From: Phycisphaerales bacterium
GTDB lineage: Bacteria > Planctomycetota > Phycisphaerae > UBA1845 > Fen-1342
Direction of reading: 5' to 3'
DNA length: 64,000 nt
Assembly: GCA_016710275.1 (NCBI GenBank)
Contig: JADJXS010000001.1
Coordinates: 1,178,001-1,242,000, forward strand
Part shown: positions 61,099-64,000 of the stretch, one piece after another
Layout: every line of letters begins with the position of its first letter
How positions within the stretch are numbered: the first letter of the stretch is position 1
Notes under the pieces: generated by a model
What the model was told of the DNA's origin: nothing
What the model saw: only the letters and a program-made list of their open reading frames with translations
Databases searched by the model: none
Position numbers and translations under genes: made by a program

Positions 61099-62856
61099 AT
61101 GCTTCGTGAAATGCTCGACATGTCGCTGCTCGAGGACTTTGTCGAGGGGCTGGCGCGCGCCGCGGGATTGCGGCTGGCCGCCTATGACGGGCTGGGCCGC
61201 CAGATCTGCGAGTCCTCCGCGCTGCCGGGGGCGATGGGCCACGCGGTCGCTCCGCGCGAATTGTCCGTGGCCTCCAAGTCACCCGCTACGGCGCACCCGT
61301 CGCCGGCGCACGCCGCGGCGGTCCATGCGGCCGGGGGGCACGGTTCGGTCGGTGCTGCCACGGCATCCCTGCCGCACGGGGCGGATGACGGCGGCGCTGC
61401 GCACGTCGCGATGCTCGCGCATGAAGGGGCGATGTTCGTCGTGGCCCCGGTGCACCTGGAGGATCGGCGCATCGGCTTCGTCGCCGTGGCGGATGGCGCG
61501 GCCGCGGAGCCGGGGCGCGACGCGTCAGAACGGCTCGACCTCTCGCGCATCGTGGTGGCGGCGCGCTGGGCGGCTCGCTTGCTTTCCGGCTGGTGCCGCC
61601 GCGAGGCCCGCGCGCACGCCGCCGCGGAGGAACTGGCGCTGGTCGGCGACATTGCCGAATTGCTCACCGGCGACGAGGACCTGCAGAAGATTCTCGACCA
61701 CATCGTGGCCGACACCGCGCGCGTCATGCGCGGCAAGGCCGCCAGCCTGCGACTCTACAACCCGCGTACCGACGAGCTGGAAATGCGGGCGATTTTCGGC
61801 CTCTCTCCGGTGTATCTCAACCGCAGCCGCATCGTCCGCGCCGACAACGCGATTGATGACGAGGCGCTGCGCGGAGCGATTGTCGCGGTGGACGACATGC
61901 AGTCCGACCCGCGCACGCAATACCCCGAGGAGGCCCGGCGCGAGGGGCTCTTCAGCGCGCTGGTCGCCGGCATGAGCTACCGCGGGCGCCCGATCGGCGT
62001 GCTGCGCGTCTACACCGGCGCGCGGCAGCGCTTTCGCAGCGCGCAGCGCAACCTGCTCCGCGCCGTCGCGTCGCAGGCCGCCACCGCCATCGTGCACGCG
62101 CAGTTGATCGATGAGCGCCTCCGCCGGGCTGAGCTGGAGCGCCAGGTGAAGCTCGCCGGGCAGGTGCAGGCCCGGATGATCCGCACCTCCGCACCGCGCC
62201 ACCCGCGGATTGACGCCGCGTGGATCTTCGAGCCGAGCCAGCACGTCAGCGGCGATTTCTGCGACTTTCTCACGCTCTCCGACGGGCGCTTCGCCGCCGC
62301 CGTCGCGGATGTCGCCGGCAAGGGGGTGCCGGCGTCGTTGCTCATGGGTTCGGTTCGCGGGGCGCTGCGCGCTTCCGCCCGCTACGCGGCCAGCATCGGC
62401 GAGATTCTCACCCGCCTCAACACGCACGTGTACACGGAAACCGCGCCGCACGAATTCGTCACCATGCTGCTCTGCGCCATCGACGATGACGCCCGCACAC
62501 TCACCTATTGCAGCGCCGGTCATGAGCCGCTGTTGTTGATGCGCGGAAGCGAAGTGCGGCTGCTCGACGAGGGCGGTCTCGTGCTGGGAATCGAGCCGAA
62601 CGAAGTGTACCAGGCACACGCCGTGCCGCTGGAACCCGGCGATTTTCTGCTCATGTGCACCGACGGCGTCAACGAAGCGATGAACTTCAACCAGGAGCTT
62701 TTCGGCCGCGATCGCCTGATCCACGCGCTCAAGAGTTATCGCGACGCAAACGACACCTATCAGACGCTCAAGAACATCGTCTGGGACATCCGCCGATTCG
62801 CCGGATTGGCCGAACGATCCGACGACCTGACGTTGGTCGGACTGAGCATCCGGTAA
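61099..62856 (+). CDS. SpoIIE-type PP2C phosphatase with GAF sensor
   Basis: 585 residues; ATG 61099 follows GAGGAA. N-terminal segment LLEDFVEGLARAAGLRLAAY resembles a PocR-type ligand domain, interrupted at about 60-100 by an Ala/His/Gly-rich insert. A GAF domain follows at about 200-345 (EDLQKILDHIVADTARVMRG, LVAGMSYRGRPIGVLRVYTG), then a linker helix and SpoIIE phosphatase at about 370-585: EPSQHVSGDFCDFLTLSDGR (metal Asp), AVADVAGKGVPASLLMGSVR, LTYCSAGHEPLLLMRG, FLLMCTDGVNEAMN and SDDLTLVGLSIR. It probably acts in a partner-switching pathway on an anti-sigma-factor antagonist, but no such partner is seen nearby. Confidence 0.88.
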   Translation: MLREMLDMSLLEDFVEGLARAAGLRLAAYDGLGRQICESSALPGAMGHAVAPRELSVASKSPATAHPSPAHAAAVHAAGGHGSVGAATASLPHGADDGGAAHVAMLAHEGAMFVVAPVHLEDRRIGFVAVADGAAAEPGRDASERLDLSRIVVAARWAARLLSGWCRREARAHAAAEELALVGDIAELLTGDEDLQKILDHIVADTARVMRGKAASLRLYNPRTDELEMRAIFGLSPVYLNRSRIVRADNAIDDEALRGAIVAVDDMQSDPRTQYPEEARREGLFSALVAGMSYRGRPIGVLRVYTGARQRFRSAQRNLLRAVASQAATAIVHAQLIDERLRRAELERQVKLAGQVQARMIRTSAPRHPRIDAAWIFEPSQHVSGDFCDFLTLSDGRFAAAVADVAGKGVPASLLMGSVRGALRASARYAASIGEILTRLNTHVYTETAPHEFVTMLLCAIDDDARTLTYCSAGHEPLLLMRGSEVRLLDEGGLVLGIEPNEVYQAHAVPLEPGDFLLMCTDGVNEAMNFNQELFGRDRLIHALKSYRDANDTYQTLKNIVWDIRRFAGLAERSDDLTLVGLSIR

Positions 62857-63008
62857 TTGCCGCATGCTCGGGAAGGCCCGAGCGCATGCTGCGATTATCG
62901 CCTTTCCCCGCTTGCTACCCGCTTTGGAGGTTTGGAGAGTTCACTCGCCGGTAGCGGTTCCGGGGCGAAGTTTCGCCGCGGCCGCCATTCCGGCATTGGG
63001 GGAGAGCC

Positions 63009-64000
63009 ATGCGTTGCGCGCTGCACGCTCGGATCGGGGCGGTCGGATTGCTGGGAGCGCTTCTGATCGGCGGAGGTTGCGGCCCCACGCCGGCCGGGCC
63101 GACCGACCTCACCGACCTGGGCGTGTTTTCGCCCGGCACCAGCAGTACCGCCGTCGGCGGCACGCAGACGACGACGATCATTGACGGGTTGACGGTTTCG
63201 CCGTCGCTGCTGGCTTTCGGCGGCAGTGCGAATCAGCTCACGTTCTCCGTCAACAACCAGACCGGGGCGCCGATCGGCTTTGAAGTGCTCGGCGGCGCGG
63301 AGTGGCTGCAGGCCGATCCGCGCGTGGCGGTTGTCGCCAACGGCGGCTCCGTGACGGTGACGGTCACGATTTTTCGCGTGTTGATCATCGGCGGCGATGC
63401 CGCCAGCGCCGTTCGGATCAAGATTCCGGACCGCGATGCGGTCAGCGTGCCGATCACGGTCGGCAACGCCGCGCCGCTGCCCGAGGACGTGCCCGGTGGT
63501 GACGGCGGCGGCACCGGATCGGGGGACGGCGGCGGGGGAAGCGACCCGGGAGCGCCCGCGGCGCTGCACGTCAGCGCGGATGCAATCAACTTCGGGCACG
63601 GCGGCGCGGCAATCGGCTTTCTGGTCCGCAACTCCGGCGGCGGCTCGCTGTCGTACAAGGCGCAGCCGTCGGCTTCGTGGCTGCGGATCGAGAATGACGC
63701 CGGCACCTCCGCCGGCGAGTTCAAGCCGATGCGCGCGGTGGTGAATCGCGACGGCCTGCCGGTCGGCAGTTACACCGCCGCGGTGGACGTCACCGGCGCC
63801 GGCCGCACGCACCGCGTCAACGTGGCGATGAACGTGGCCAGCGTCGCGCCGACGGCGGCCGATCAGCCGCGCGTGCACGTCGGGCAATCGCTGCTGGACT
63901 TCGATCACTTCGTTTCGCGTCTGCAGACCTTCGTACGCAACGATGGCGCGGGGTTGGTCGGCTTCCGGATCGTCTCCAACGCCGCGTGGCTCAATCTCTC
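63009..64000 (+). CDS. Lipoprotein with Ig-like/BACON-type repeats (3' end outside window)
   Basis: The frame is open from ATG 63009 (GGGGGAGAG upstream) to the window edge, 330 residues seen. Lipoprotein signal: MRCALHARIGAVGLLGALLI, then GGGC with Cys24 as lipid site. Three similar beta-sandwich blocks follow: LTVSPSLLAFGGSANQLTFS...WLQADPR, LHVSADAINFGHGGAAIGFL...WLRIEND and VHVGQSLLDFDHFVSRLQTF...AWLNLS. The 'nF G......v.N.g.....v.....WL' pattern is that of BACON or related Ig-like modules on cell surfaces. A Gly/Asp-rich linker separates blocks 1 and 2. Function unknown. Confidence 0.72.
   Translation, partial: MRCALHARIGAVGLLGALLIGGGCGPTPAGPTDLTDLGVFSPGTSSTAVGGTQTTTIIDGLTVSPSLLAFGGSANQLTFSVNNQTGAPIGFEVLGGAEWLQADPRVAVVANGGSVTVTVTIFRVLIIGGDAASAVRIKIPDRDAVSVPITVGNAAPLPEDVPGGDGGGTGSGDGGGGSDPGAPAALHVSADAINFGHGGAAIGFLVRNSGGGSLSYKAQPSASWLRIENDAGTSAGEFKPMRAVVNRDGLPVGSYTAAVDVTGAGRTHRVNVAMNVASVAPTAADQPRVHVGQSLLDFDHFVSRLQTFVRNDGAGLVGFRIVSNAAWLNL

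Overview
The window reads as a stretch of chromosome from a GC-rich, Gram-negative bacterium, most likely a member of the Planctomycetota close to the class Phycisphaerae. The signs are: secreted proteins ending in Cys-containing dockerin-like tails built on NNFDIDPFVLAL; an adjacent DUF1800/DUF1501 pair; a weak PEP-CTERM-like tail; an AsmA-like envelope protein; and HldE, which makes the LPS heptose precursor. This placement is inference from gene content, since no rRNA or tRNA gene was seen.

Layout. 1-8.9 kb: the 3' end of a c-type cytochrome/dockerin gene, then a leftward block (Clp-N protein, AsmA-like giant, TPR protein) and a rightward small unknown plus DedA protein. 8.9-9.6 kb: a gene-free stretch with palindromic and tandem repeats. 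9.6-24.4 kb: a surface and secretion region with a DNRLRE protein, DUF1800 and DUF1501 proteins, a two-component system, three leftward dockerin-tailed secreted proteins and a large Gly/Pro-rich secreted protein. 24.5-27.7 kb: glutamate dehydrogenase, with one apparent frameshift, and a second copy of part of the 16-20 kb block. 27.9-35.6 kb: housekeeping (gpmI, coaE, rho) with a hot-dog thioesterase, an AlkP-superfamily enzyme, a parvulin PPIase and a histone-H1-like basic protein. 35.9-38.1 kb: a Cys-rich repeat protein. 38.3-45.2 kb: leucyl aminopeptidase, rnpA, a FIST protein, small unknowns, a DUF4209/HEPN-like orphan and ruvX. 45.3-54.8 kb: rpoB and rpoC with a GNAT gene between them. 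54.8-64 kb: an ECF-type sigma factor with a membrane anti-sigma factor carrying a dockerin tail, a HIT protein, sucC, hldE, a TIM-barrel isomerase, a tiny lipoprotein, a SpoIIE-type phosphatase and a truncated lipoprotein with two Ig-like repeats.

Most notable points. (1) A putative anti-sigma factor whose extracytoplasmic part is a dockerin-like module sits directly downstream of its sigma factor. (2) A segment from the 16-20 kb block has been copied to 26-27.8 kb: the copy carries the last 12-13 codons of the histidine kinase gene, has lost the body of the PQQ-like gene, and keeps a 29-codon tail that overlaps the next start codon as ATGA. (3) Three reading-frame interruptions lie between 19.5 and 25.2 kb, two of them at short tandem repeats: an AG tract and a 5-bp duplication. 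They could be slippage-prone switches, real decay or assembly errors. (4) Eight proteins in 64 kb carry dockerin-like tails, yet no cohesin is recognisable here.

All functional calls come from reading motifs by eye; no database search was run.
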